NCBI GenBank assembly: GCA_937928405.1
Contig: CALFWZ010000006.1
Coordinates: 1-64,000 of the forward strand
DNA length: 64,000 bases
From: an uncultured Saprospiraceae bacterium
GTDB lineage: Bacteria > Bacteroidota > Bacteroidia > Chitinophagales > Saprospiraceae
Reading direction: 5' to 3'
In this document: in pieces, positions 18,581 to 26,524 of the stretch
Layout: each line of letters starts with the position of its first letter
Position numbering within the stretch: position 1 is the stretch's first letter
Notes under the pieces: generated by a model
The model's database searches: none
What the model was told of the DNA's origin: nothing
What the model saw: only the letters and a program-made list of their open reading frames with translations
Translations under genes and position numbers: made by a program

Positions 18581-18920
18581 TTATTGTTTTTTTTGGTTAA
18601 AAAAATATATGGTTTTTCTAAGGCTATAACGGTAGACTTATTTAGATGTTCAATATAAAATTCTATTTTTTTACAAGTCAATCGTTAGGCTACTATATCA
18701 TTTTTAATTAATACATATACGTTGTTTTTAATAATTTTTAATTTTTCCTTAGTGGATTATTGACAAATTTATTATAAGTAATAGTCATTATCCAAAGTCT
18801 AAAATTAGTCCCTTCAATAAAACGATCTCGATTTTTGCAACGACGCTCAGTATTTTCTACATCAAATCTCTGATGTATTACTTATCACGTGTTATTCAGA
18901 CTAATTTGAAAAATTGAATT
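18581..18920. other. AT-rich intergenic region upstream of dps
   Basis: No gene is supported. One perfect 7-base hairpin, TACATCA/TGATGTA with a 6-base loop, lies near 18858-18877 between the hypothetical gene and dps. It lacks a T-tract on either strand. The dps promoter must lie here but I cannot place it. Confidence 0.4.
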
Positions 18921-19346
18921 TTATTCAGCAGTAGATCTTTTTAGTGTTGGCTCATTCATTGAAATAATTACTGCTTCATAATTTTTATAAATGAAGCTAG
19001 AATAAGATTTTGCTACTTTAAAATGCATATCATCTAAAATATCCATCTCAGTTTTTATTTGCAATATGCTTTTGGAGTCGTCAGATCTAAGACTAGTTGA
19101 GGTAGAAAGGCCTTTCAAACGATCAATTAGCTCATTCGCTATAGCAGCCAATTTTGTATTTTTTTGTAAAAAGACTTTAGCTTGCTGACGAATTGATTTG
19201 ACTGGGTGATCTGAAACAATTTGCTCTAGCTGATACTTGCTTCTATTGAGTCGCTGTAATGAAATATAAGCCGCTAAAATTAATCCGCTAGGGTTAGGCT
19301 GATTCACTTGAGATTTTAGCTGTCTTGAGTTAATAGCATAATTCAT
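18921..19346 (-). CDS. Hypothetical helical protein, 141 residues
   Basis: I do not recognise this product. It has no signal peptide, membrane helix or Cys. It is predicted mostly helical by eye, with a long amphipathic stretch (SKYQLEQIVSDHPVKSIRQQ) and a second around KIKTEMDILDDMHFKVAKSY-like sequence, so a helical bundle is plausible. It lies between dps and a thioredoxin-like gene in the stress cluster, and it starts with an ordinary ATG. Confidence 0.5.
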   Translation of the reverse strand: MNYAINSRQLKSQVNQPNPSGLILAAYISLQRLNRSKYQLEQIVSDHPVKSIRQQAKVFLQKNTKLAAIANELIDRLKGLSTSTSLRSDDSKSILQIKTEMDILDDMHFKVAKSYSSFIYKNYEAVIISMNEPTLKRSTAE

Positions 19347-19793
19347 AGGAGGAAGATTTTTTGGTTACTAAATATTAATTTGGCACACTGTTGATTTTTT
19401 ATTTTAGCGTACAACTTCACTTCATCCTATTCAAACCACGTGCCAACATCATAAACAACTGAAAATCAATTACTTACATTAATTTTTTCAACACAAAATT
19501 GATTATATTTAATCAATTTTATTAAATATAATCAATTTATCTATCCCTTAAATTACTTGATCTAATTGGGTATTAATAAATTTCATTTTTATGGCTTTTT
19601 TTTGAACAAAATCGAAAGTATAACTTTCTAGAAATGTAAAGATTGCGATATATAACATTATTGCAGACTTCAATCAATGAACATTTTCTATAATTTCGAG
19701 AAAAGACATATATCTATCTAGATATTATTAACACCCAATCTCATTCTCGATTCTGTTATTTGTTAATCAATTAATATTCTTAAAAATTTAGTT
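19347..19793. other. AT-rich divergent intergenic region with 16-base palindrome
   Basis: No credible gene. It separates two divergent genes and holds a perfect inverted repeat at 19498-19536, listed separately. Otherwise it is runs of A and T. Confidence 0.5.
19498..19536. repeat. Perfect 16-base inverted repeat of A/T-dominated sequence
   Basis: ATTGATTATATTTAAT (19498-19513) and ATTAAATATAATCAAT (19521-19536) are exact reverse complements around CAATTTT. It has no T-tract of terminator type and sits mid-way between two divergent starts, so a regulator-binding site is as likely as an RNA hairpin. Confidence 0.7.
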
Positions 19794-20126
19794 TTGACCG
19801 CTCTCAACACATATAAAGAAATAACCAAGATAGCCTTCCAAAAGACGGTGATTCAAGAACAAGCGCCATCTATATTAGTTTTCGGTGCGGAGTGGTCAGG
19901 AAATGCTGAGATCATGAATAGCATGATGAATAGAGTTTCTAAGGAATTTAATAACAATACTCATTTTTTCAAAGTAGATATCGACAAATATCCTGAAATA
20001 GCAACTTTCTTTAACATCAAGACCATCCCAACGATCATCATGCTTAAAAAAGGGGAAGTGTTGGACCTTATAAGAGGATTCACCTCTGCCAATAAGATTA
20101 GAAAAAAAATTAAGACCAACTATTAA
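19794..20126 (+). CDS. Thioredoxin-fold protein lacking the redox cysteines
   Basis: A 110-residue thioredoxin-family protein. The fold landmarks are present: ILVFGAEW leads into the active-site loop, FFKVDIDKYPEIATFFNIKTIPTIIML carries the cis-Pro (P79), then KKGEVLDLIRGF. The usual WCGPC is replaced by WSGNA (34-38) and there is no Cys anywhere, so it cannot be a dithiol reductase. It may act as a binding or chaperone-like module, as other Cys-less thioredoxin folds do. The start is TTG at 19794. No signal peptide, so cytoplasmic. Confidence 0.75.
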   Translation: MTALNTYKEITKIAFQKTVIQEQAPSILVFGAEWSGNAEIMNSMMNRVSKEFNNNTHFFKVDIDKYPEIATFFNIKTIPTIIMLKKGEVLDLIRGFTSANKIRKKIKTNY

Positions 20127-20599
20127 AATATCATAGTAGAATTTAGTCGAAATAAAATGATACGAAAGACGGTAAAAAAGCCTTTTCAGCCCCATTTCGA
20201 ATTATGCCTAATGAATGATAAAAATTGAAGTAGTTTAGATCCTCCCCTCCTCTTTTTTCCATTAAACAAAATAAAACTTGTCAAATTCTCAACAAATAGT
20301 CGTAGAAGTTGTTTTGAAATCGTCTAGCATGCAAATTGTTCGATAGATTTTGTATATTTGTGATACTCAACTCAATAAAAGGAAGCAATAAAACTTCCAA
20401 AACAAAAATTTTTCAGAGCCCCATTTCTGAAGATTTTTATGGCTAAAAAGAAAAAACGTCTTTGTTTTTTTTAGTGCTCTACCGTCCAGGTGTCAGTACT
20501 CGTTATCTTTTAGAAACGTCATAACCTTCAACTATTGAAAGTACCGTTGAAAATGTCAACTGTGGCTATTAGATTGACTTATTGGTTAAATTAAGTTTT
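20127..20599. other. Intergenic region with possible promoter and solo repeat end
   Basis: No gene is supported. AGAAGTTGTTTTGAAAT at 20304-20320 matches the ends of the MITE-like family seen at 38.5 kb. TATATTTG at 20353-20360 fits a -7 box, and transcription from it would run toward the receiver-like genes 240 bases away. An 11-codon frame starting at 20438 is probably chance. Confidence 0.4.
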
Positions 20600-21121
20600 A
20601 TGAAAGATGATATCTTTAAAATTATGATATTACATCATGATGAAATGGTGCGAGAAACTGTAAAGAATGAAATTCTTAAAGTTCTTCCTCACACCCTATT
20701 TATTACTGCATCTTGCAAAAGTTCTTTTTATGAAAAAATAGAATGGTTGACTCCAGATCTTATTATTTCCAATATCACCAATCCAGGAACTGTGGCTTTG
20801 GAAATACTATTATATGCGAGAAAAAACTTAGAATCAATTCCCTTTGTTTTCCTCATCAACCAATTTCAGGAAAGAAATAACTCCTTATATTCCTTACTCA
20901 AAGAAGGAGATGACACAATCAATTACAGTAAACCTGGCTTAATCACCCAAGTAATACATAATATTCTTCCGAGCGTAAAAAGACGTAAGCAATCGATACT
21001 AGTAGAACAATTGGAATTATATCAACAATTATTTTTAGCCCACAAATCCATTGCTTTGTCGACCAAAGGGTATTTAACAGGTAAAAAAGAAAACTATTTA
21101 AAGTCTTTGACAAACAATTAA
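20600..21121 (+). CDS. Receiver-like protein with Asn at the phospho-acceptor site
   Basis: A 173-residue protein with a response-regulator receiver fold: KIMILHHDEM, then TPDLIISNITNPG, then IPFVFLIN, then INYSKPG. The phospho-acceptor Asp is replaced by N58, and the switch Thr/Ser position is N87, while K111 remains. It should therefore not be phosphorylated normally. About 50 C-terminal residues are helical with no recognisable output domain. I start at the ATG at 20600; a TTG six codons earlier is possible. It is 20 bases upstream of a paralogue with the same layout, so the pair is one operon. Confidence 0.7.
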   Translation: MKDDIFKIMILHHDEMVRETVKNEILKVLPHTLFITASCKSSFYEKIEWLTPDLIISNITNPGTVALEILLYARKNLESIPFVFLINQFQERNNSLYSLLKEGDDTINYSKPGLITQVIHNILPSVKRRKQSILVEQLELYQQLFLAHKSIALSTKGYLTGKKENYLKSLTNN

Positions 21122-21141
21122 AGATTAACACAAATAATAAA

Positions 21142-21684
21142 ATGAATCGACCTTTAAAAGTAATGATTCTGGAAGATCTAAAAACAGATCAAGAATTGAT
21201 AAAGCGACAAATTTTAAAACATAATCCTAATAGTGTTTTTACCATTGCAAGAGACAAAAGTGGATTTCACGAAAAGATAGATTGGTTTTTACCTGATCTT
21301 GTTCTGGCAGAATATAATTTAGTAGATTTTACGGGTCTAGAAGCGCTAGTTCATATAAAAGAAAAGAAACCTTTTATTCCGTTAATTTTTGTAACGGGAG
21401 AACTAAATCCCAAAAGCCCTATAGAAAAGGCGATTCTAAAAGTTGCAGACGACTTCGTGCTAAAAGATGACATTAAAACCCTATATTGTCATGTCAAAAA
21501 AATTATGGACATCAATGCAGAGAAAGTTAATAAATTTGCCAGAGCATTAACCAAGCAAAACAATCAGAAAATCAAAATTCTGAAAACGATTAGTCTATTA
21601 GAAAATTCTGGCAATTTTTCAGGAAAAGAAGAATTGACGAGTATTCTAAAATCACTAGAAGCGGATTTACAAGAAGAAGAATGA
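21142..21684 (+). CDS. Receiver-like protein with Glu at the phospho-acceptor site
   Basis: A 180-residue receiver-fold protein: KVMILEDLKTDQELIKRQI (acidic E11, D12), PDLVLAEYNLVDFTGLEAL, LIFVTGE (T85) and DFVLKDD (K108). All the receiver landmarks are kept except that the acceptor Asp is E57. Asp-to-Glu often mimics the phosphorylated state, so this may be locked on. A 55-residue helical tail follows, without a DNA-binding domain. It resembles the upstream gene (shared KSSFYEKIEWL / KSGFHEKIDWF block), so the two are tandem duplicates that diverged. Confidence 0.75.
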   Translation: MNRPLKVMILEDLKTDQELIKRQILKHNPNSVFTIARDKSGFHEKIDWFLPDLVLAEYNLVDFTGLEALVHIKEKKPFIPLIFVTGELNPKSPIEKAILKVADDFVLKDDIKTLYCHVKKIMDINAEKVNKFARALTKQNNQKIKILKTISLLENSGNFSGKEELTSILKSLEADLQEEE

Positions 21685-21732
21685 TCATACATATAAGTAC
21701 GTGGACAAATTAAACTTAAAAAATTACCACTC

Positions 21733-22149
21733 ATGAAATTATTCCTATCGCTCAGTTGTCTGTTATTGATCAGTTGTTTCACTTTTACAGGAGAGGTACC
21801 CACTTCGGTCAAAGAAGCCTTCGCTGAAAAATATCCCAATGAAAATAATCCAGACTGGAATTTTGATAAAAATGGAAATTTTGAGGCAAAATTCAAGGAA
21901 AAAGGCGTACACTATCGTGCCGATTTCACACCACAAGGCAAATGGATAGAAACAGAAACAAATATAAAAAAACAAGATTTACCCAAAGCTATAAAAAAGG
22001 TTTTAAAAGAAAAGTATGATGGCGTCAAAATATCTGAAATTGAAAAAGTAGAGAGTAGTAAAAAAGGTGTTTTTTACGATGTAGAGTTCAAAATATACGG
22101 CACTAAACGGGATGTGGAATTTAATGCAAGTGGACAAATCATTAATTAG
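21733..22149 (+). CDS. PepSY-like lipoprotein
   Basis: A 138-residue exported protein. The lipobox LLISC puts Cys near residue 15. Two copies of a PepSY-like beta/alpha unit follow: VKEAFAEKYPNENNPDWNFDKNGNFEAKFK and IKKVLKEKYDGVKISEIEKVES, each followed by a strand. This two-unit design is the PF11396-type PepSY-like family common in Bacteroidota periplasm, whose role is not established. It ends eight bases from the convergent DUF2254 gene. Confidence 0.8.
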   Translation: MKLFLSLSCLLLISCFTFTGEVPTSVKEAFAEKYPNENNPDWNFDKNGNFEAKFKEKGVHYRADFTPQGKWIETETNIKKQDLPKAIKKVLKEKYDGVKISEIEKVESSKKGVFYDVEFKIYGTKRDVEFNASGQIIN

Positions 22150-22157
22150 GCATCTTC

Positions 22158-23480
22158 TTACAGTATTTCTAGCTCGATTTTCTGAATGGCCGCTGTAATA
22201 AGTTCAAGGTCATTAGGATTAGTCAAGTATTTTTCTGCGTCTATTTTAATCTTTCCTATTTCTTGCCGAATTATTTTGAGATAATTGGTCCCTTCCGTCA
22301 CTTGTACAATCAAATATTTTAGCATCTCTAGCATTTTCAACATAACGGTAACGTCATGACGTGCATAAGCACGTAAAGAAGCCAAATTCAGAGATAATAA
22401 TTCACCAAAACTAGTTACTTCTAACCAAAGTCTGCTGGGGAGTACATCTCCTGCTTTATTTTTTATCGGGAAAGCCTCCGAATCTTTTAGTCCCATTTTT
22501 TTATCAAAAAGTATAGCCAAATGATTAATAGCAAACAAGGCAGTACCGGGATCGTTTATCCCTGGACTCATCGCCTTTAATGCAATTTCGTTTATCTGTT
22601 TAAATCCAATTGTATGATCATTTCCAGCTATTTCGTTTTCGGTAAAAACAAACATCGACAATAATTTATCTAGTAAATCAGCTTCGAGTTCTTTACTACA
22701 CAAAAATAAATCGGTCTTTTTTAAAACAAAACTTCCTTTTTGAACAACAACTTTTATTTTGAGCAGATGTTCTTGACACAGCCTATCTATGCTTTCACAA
22801 TCAATAGACTTGATGTAACCTGAGCGATCCGATTTATATTTTATCCAAGACAACGTATCAGGTACAGGTTGGTCAACTAATTTTCGCATAATCCCATGAT
22901 CTAAATTATGCTTAGTTGTATTTGCCAATGATTCTAAAATTTTTCCAACTTGTACAGATTCAGAAATAGAATGAATGAAAAATACAAAAACCATTAAACA
23001 ACTTAACCCGAAAAATATTCCCAACAAAATAGAAATGCTAGGTACGGTGGCATCTGAGAGGGTGGGCGTAAGATTGATGGCCAACAATAAACAATAGGTA
23101 ATCGTCCCTAAATAAATCCCTAAAACGAATTGATGAAACTTATTCGCAATCAGACTCGGCAAAATACGAGGGGAATAGTTGGAAGCAGCATTATTTAGTA
23201 ACACCATCACCATAGAAAAACTAAAAACCATCAAAGATATCAGAGCTCCGACCAAAGTGGTCAAAACAGACTGTGCTACTTCCCAACTCTTAATGATCAG
23301 AAAGAAAGGCATCTTTTCGCTGACCCAAGCTGTGAGGCCTTGTCCTTCTAAATGAAGGATCAGTCCAGTCAACCCTATGAAAAAAATAGCAATCATTGTT
23401 GGATAAAAAGCAATACTGGTTGTTATCTTTTCGTAGAGGAAATGAAAAAAATAGGTAATTTTTTTGAAGTTTTTATTCAT
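22158..23480 (-). CDS. DUF2254 membrane protein
   Basis: A 440-residue inner-membrane protein. Four helices occupy the first 170 residues (MIAIFFIGLTGLILHL; VLTTLVGALISLMVFSFSMVMVLL; FVLGIYLGTITYCLLLAI; SILLGIFFGLSCLMVFVFFIHS). SNYSPRILPSLIANKFHQFVLG between helices 2 and 3 and AMSPGINDPGTALFAINHLA in the soluble part are signatures of DUF2254. The C-terminal 250 residues are cytoplasmic. No function is established for the family. It is convergent with the PepSY gene and lies among other envelope and osmotic-stress genes. Confidence 0.85.
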   Translation of the reverse strand: MNKNFKKITYFFHFLYEKITTSIAFYPTMIAIFFIGLTGLILHLEGQGLTAWVSEKMPFFLIIKSWEVAQSVLTTLVGALISLMVFSFSMVMVLLNNAASNYSPRILPSLIANKFHQFVLGIYLGTITYCLLLAINLTPTLSDATVPSISILLGIFFGLSCLMVFVFFIHSISESVQVGKILESLANTTKHNLDHGIMRKLVDQPVPDTLSWIKYKSDRSGYIKSIDCESIDRLCQEHLLKIKVVVQKGSFVLKKTDLFLCSKELEADLLDKLLSMFVFTENEIAGNDHTIGFKQINEIALKAMSPGINDPGTALFAINHLAILFDKKMGLKDSEAFPIKNKAGDVLPSRLWLEVTSFGELLSLNLASLRAYARHDVTVMLKMLEMLKYLIVQVTEGTNYLKIIRQEIGKIKIDAEKYLTNPNDLELITAAIQKIELEIL

Positions 23481-23875
23481 TTTTGTCTTAGTCCAATCAC
23501 TGTAGAATGATTATTTTTCTCAATCTAATTATCCAACATAGTGTAAACGAACCTTTCTGTTTTATGTTCAAATTTTCACGATAAGTATATCAATTTTAAT
23601 GGTTCGATAATTTTTTAATTGATGTATCATAAGCTAAAAATGCTGGTAGTTGGCTTTGCCGGCAGGCAAGCTGTTTGCTGGTTGGCTAGTTAGCTTCCCT
23701 TTACCGTAAAATGCGATAGAGGGAAACTAACTAGCTAACAGGCAAACCAGCCAACAAGCAAAAAATGGGTACTAGATCTATTTTTCTAAAAGTTACCACA
23801 CTATTATCAATTTTAGCCATTGAACATATTCGAACTTCACCCGTTTTAGAATCGAACACAAAAAAAATTATTATT
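23481..23875. other. Intergenic region with an imperfect long hairpin
   Basis: Between divergent DUF2254 and MscS genes. It contains a GC-richer block near 23641-23762. The main stem is 23681-23700 with 23720-23739, 20 bases with about two mismatches around a 19-base loop. Just before it is TTGCCGGCAGGCAA (near 23656), a small palindrome of a type also seen near 41.4 kb. Confidence 0.6.
23681..23739. repeat. Imperfect inverted repeat, probable genome repeat unit
   Basis: GTTGGCTAGTTAGCTTCCCT pairs with AGGGAAACTAACTAGCTAAC. The surrounding tandem-like words (GCTGGTTGGCTAG, GGCAAACCAGCCAACAAGC) and higher GC differ from neighbouring AT-rich DNA, suggesting an inserted small repeat. Confidence 0.55.
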
Positions 23876-24814
23876 ATGCTTAGTCAATTCAGTGACTCTC
23901 TAAAAAAATTATATAGTAAATTATCTGGTTGGGTAGATGAGATCGTGCTTGCGTTGCCGAATATTTTACTGGCCGTACTCTTTTTGACCTTGTCCATTTT
24001 TCTGGCAAAAAATCTAAAAAAAGTAGCCATCAAGGCGCTTCGAAAAACGACCAGTAACCAAACTGTTATTGGAGTGCTTTCCAACATGATTGTTGCTGCC
24101 TTCATGATTATCTCCATATTTATTGTATTAAATATTCTTAATCTCAGTGATGCAGTTACTGCCTTATTAGGTACTGCAGGTGTAATCGGATTAGCAGTAG
24201 GTCTAGCCTTACAGGACCCACTGATGAATCTATTCTCAGGAGTACTGATGAGTGTAAAAGCTTATTATCAGGTAGGGGATCTGATTGAGACGAACGGTTT
24301 TTTTGGAAAGATTAAAGAGATAACATTAAGGTCTACTATCCTTGCCATGCCGGATGGACAAGAGGTTGTCATTCCCAACAAAGAAGTACTTCAAAATCCA
24401 TTAAAAAATTTCTCTCATAACGGTCGAAGACGAATTGAACTTGAGTGTGGAGTATCTTACGAAGATGACCTAGAACATGTAAAGAAAACAGCAATTGAAG
24501 CAATAGAAAATTGTGGAATGAATATCAACGAGACCAAACCAGTAGAAGTATTTTTTACTGATTTTGGAGGAAGTTCAATTAACTTTACGCTTCGTTTTTG
24601 GAAAAATGTAACTGCGCAAGCAGATTATTTAGCCGCAAAAAGTGAAGCAATCATTGCTCTCAAAAAGGCATTTGACAAAAACGATATTAGTATTCCATTT
24701 CCTATTACAACCTTAGACTTTGGTGTATCTGGTGGACTTAGAATAGATGAAATCTATCCACCAAAGCAATTTAACATTCCAAAGAATCATCCTGAGTATT
24801 CTAAGATAAGTTGA
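23876..24814 (+). CDS. Small-conductance mechanosensitive channel (MscS family)
   Basis: A channel that opens under membrane tension to release solutes during osmotic downshock. After two N-terminal helices comes the pore helix and beta domain: GTAGVIGLAVGLALQDPL, NLFSGVLMS, then YYQVGDLIETNGFFGKIKEI and PDGQEVVIPNKEVLQNP, all typical of MscS. The total is 312 residues from the ATG at 23876, a normal length. A further in-frame ATG at 23765 lies right after the hairpin block and would add 37 residues that do not look like a channel N-terminus. It leads a plus-strand series of envelope-stress genes. Confidence 0.88.
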   Translation: MLSQFSDSLKKLYSKLSGWVDEIVLALPNILLAVLFLTLSIFLAKNLKKVAIKALRKTTSNQTVIGVLSNMIVAAFMIISIFIVLNILNLSDAVTALLGTAGVIGLAVGLALQDPLMNLFSGVLMSVKAYYQVGDLIETNGFFGKIKEITLRSTILAMPDGQEVVIPNKEVLQNPLKNFSHNGRRRIELECGVSYEDDLEHVKKTAIEAIENCGMNINETKPVEVFFTDFGGSSINFTLRFWKNVTAQADYLAAKSEAIIALKKAFDKNDISIPFPITTLDFGVSGGLRIDEIYPPKQFNIPKNHPEYSKIS

Positions 24815-24866
24815 TCTTTAAAAATTACTTTAAATCAATACTCATCAATAAAAAATCAATTTCAAT

Positions 24867-25163
24867 ATGTATGCCATCAAAAGTAAAGAAAATTTTAATC
24901 AAGAGGTAGCCGGCCTAATCAACAAGATCCAGCACCAAATTGACACTTACTCCAATGCTGTTAACACCAAAAGTAATTTAAATACAAAGGGGTCAATAGA
25001 AAAAATAAATACACTTAAAAAATACGAATTTCTAATTAAAGAAATTCCAAGTCAATTGGTTGAAATGAACCATGAAGACTGGGAAATAAAAAAAGAAGGT
25101 TTGCACAAGACTTTCCACCAGGCACACGACGCACTCAGTGGTATCATTACAGAAGTCACTTAA
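24867..25163 (+). CDS. Hypothetical small helical protein, 98 residues
   Basis: Not recognised. It has no signal peptide or membrane segment and is rich in Lys, Asn and Gln. It looks all-helical (FNQEVAGLINKIQHQIDTYS and LHKTFHQAHDALSGIITEV). Its position 52 bases after mscS and 67 bases before a YtxH gene places it in the same stress run. Confidence 0.55.
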   Translation: MYAIKSKENFNQEVAGLINKIQHQIDTYSNAVNTKSNLNTKGSIEKINTLKKYEFLIKEIPSQLVEMNHEDWEIKKEGLHKTFHQAHDALSGIITEVT

Positions 25164-25230
25164 AAGAACACCAAATTTAATCTCAAAAACATACTAAATT
25201 ATATTTTTTAACCTTAAAACTAATTTTAAA

Positions 25231-25662
25231 ATGGACAACGATAATAAATTATTAGTAGGACTAGGAATTGGGCTAATAGCTGGAGCAGCGGCAGGATATT
25301 TTATTGCTTCCGAAGATGGCCAAAAATTTCAAAAAAAGACAAAAAAGAAAATCAAGGCACTGGAAGAAGATCTCAAAAACTCCTTAAAAAATAATACAGA
25401 ACAACTGTCGGACAAGCTCTCCGATGCCGCAGAAATAACCAAAAATAAATTGAGCGACGCCGCAGAATCTACTAAGGATTGGGCCAATAAAGCGTCTGAA
25501 ACTATTAAGCAAAAAATTTCAACTAGCACTAACCTAGCAGAAGAAACGATAGAAGAAACAATGGAAGAAGTAAATGATAGCGTTGAAACTGGAGCAGAGA
25601 AAGCTAGACGTATCATTCGAGAAAAAGAAGAAACCGTAAATAAAATGTTGGACAAAATTTAA
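25231..25662 (+). CDS. YtxH-domain protein with apolipoprotein/LEA-like helix repeats
   Basis: A 143-residue protein. LLVGLGIGLIAGAAAGYFIA is a glycine-zipper membrane anchor, followed by EDGQKFQKKTKKKIKALEED, together the YtxH signature. The rest is a long amphipathic helix with near-repeats (LSDKLSDAAEITK / NKLSDAAESTK, then WANKASETIKQK) like LEA proteins. YtxH proteins are general-stress proteins in Bacillus; the molecular role is unknown. A terminator follows, so transcription ends here or partly attenuates before the holin-like gene. Confidence 0.82.
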   Translation: MDNDNKLLVGLGIGLIAGAAAGYFIASEDGQKFQKKTKKKIKALEEDLKNSLKNNTEQLSDKLSDAAEITKNKLSDAAESTKDWANKASETIKQKISTSTNLAEETIEETMEEVNDSVETGAEKARRIIREKEETVNKMLDKI

Positions 25663-25702
25663 ATTCACTTTTTTCCTTATTCCACCCTCCAACAAAATGC
25701 AG

Positions 25703-25738
25703 GAGGCTTTCTAAAAAAGCCTCTTGTATTTTTTCTTA
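25703..25738 (+). terminator. Intrinsic terminator after the YtxH gene
   Basis: GAGGCTTT (25703-25710) and AAAGCCTC (25716-25723) form a perfect 8-base stem with loop CTAAA, followed by TTGTATTTTTTCTT. Confidence 0.88.
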
Positions 25739-25767
25739 TCTCAACAAGCATCATTTAATCAAATATT

Positions 25768-26115
25768 ATGAAAACAAACGAATTTATTGCCTCTACTAGT
25801 GAAACAGTAGAATACGCTAAAATCTATGTTGAACAACAAGTAAATTATTTCCAATTAGAAGCATCTAAACGACTAGCCAAAACAACTTCTAATCTAGTAA
25901 CTGTCGCTATCATTTCTTTTCTTGCCTTTATGGTCATTTTGTTTTTATCAATTGCTATTGCATTCCTAGTAGGTAGTTATTGGCAATCTTACGGTTTAGC
26001 ATTTTTACTCTTAACCGGCATTTATGCACTGGCAGCCACCATCATCTACTTTTTTAAAAAACAGATTGTTACCAAACCAATAACAACAATGATCATCAAA
26101 AACTTGTTAGACTAA
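25768..26115 (+). CDS. Holin-like two-helix membrane protein (phage_holin_3_6 type)
   Basis: A 115-residue protein. After a soluble amphipathic N-terminus (VEYAKIYVEQQVNYFQLEASKRLA) come two membrane helices (VTVAIISFLAFMVILFLSIAIAFLV and YGLAFLLLTGIYALAATIIYFF). This layout fits the phage-holin 3_6 / holin-X superfamily, which in non-phage contexts sits with YtxH and BrkB-like genes. There are no phage genes nearby, so a lysis role is unlikely; a membrane-stress role is an inference from context. Confidence 0.7.
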   Translation: MKTNEFIASTSETVEYAKIYVEQQVNYFQLEASKRLAKTTSNLVTVAIISFLAFMVILFLSIAIAFLVGSYWQSYGLAFLLLTGIYALAATIIYFFKKQIVTKPITTMIIKNLLD

Positions 26116-26125
26116 ATATAAACGT

Positions 26126-26524
26126 ATGAATAAGCAGATTACCACCCTTGAAGAAATAGAAAGAGAACAAAAAAAACTCAAAATAACCATGGAATTGACC
26201 AAAGAATCCTTTATCAAGAATGTTTCTACCAATCAGGGTCAACTAAAAGAATTGTTTGTCAAAAAAATAGCAATTCCCGGCGGATTATTCGGTTTGGGCT
26301 ATGCCACCATCAAAAGTATTGCCCGTCTAGGTGACAAATCAACCAAACAGAGCCCCCTTGAATCCTCTTCTAGTGTTCCAGAAAAAATGTTACCACTTGC
26401 TTTAAGCTTGGCACAAGCCTATTTTTTCAAAAAATGGAAAACAACGGAAAACAAAGAAACAGAATCTCCTACCTATTCATCGGATAAAAAATATCCCGAT
26501 CATCCCTTAAAAAAAGTAGGATAA
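26126..26524 (+). CDS. Hypothetical protein with central glycine-rich hydrophobic segment
   Basis: Not recognised. It has 132 residues with a helical charged N-terminus (EEIEREQKKLKITMELTKESF), a moderately hydrophobic segment IAIPGGLFGLGYATIKSIA, a second one LPLALSLAQAYFF, and a polar tail. It starts 10 bases after the holin-like gene and its stop overlaps the BrkB start (TAATG), so it belongs to that operon. A small accessory membrane protein is the most that can be said. Confidence 0.6.
   Translation: MNKQITTLEEIEREQKKLKITMELTKESFIKNVSTNQGQLKELFVKKIAIPGGLFGLGYATIKSIARLGDKSTKQSPLESSSSVPEKMLPLALSLAQAYFFKKWKTTENKETESPTYSSDKKYPDHPLKKVG

Noticed and set aside
20438-20473. 11-codon frame after a TATATTTG box
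   Set aside because: Too short and simply Lys codons followed by T-rich sequence; probably chance.
25768-26115. Prophage, suggested by the holin-like gene
   Set aside because: No endolysin, capsid, tail or integrase genes are nearby; the gene sits with YtxH and BrkB genes as in stress clusters.
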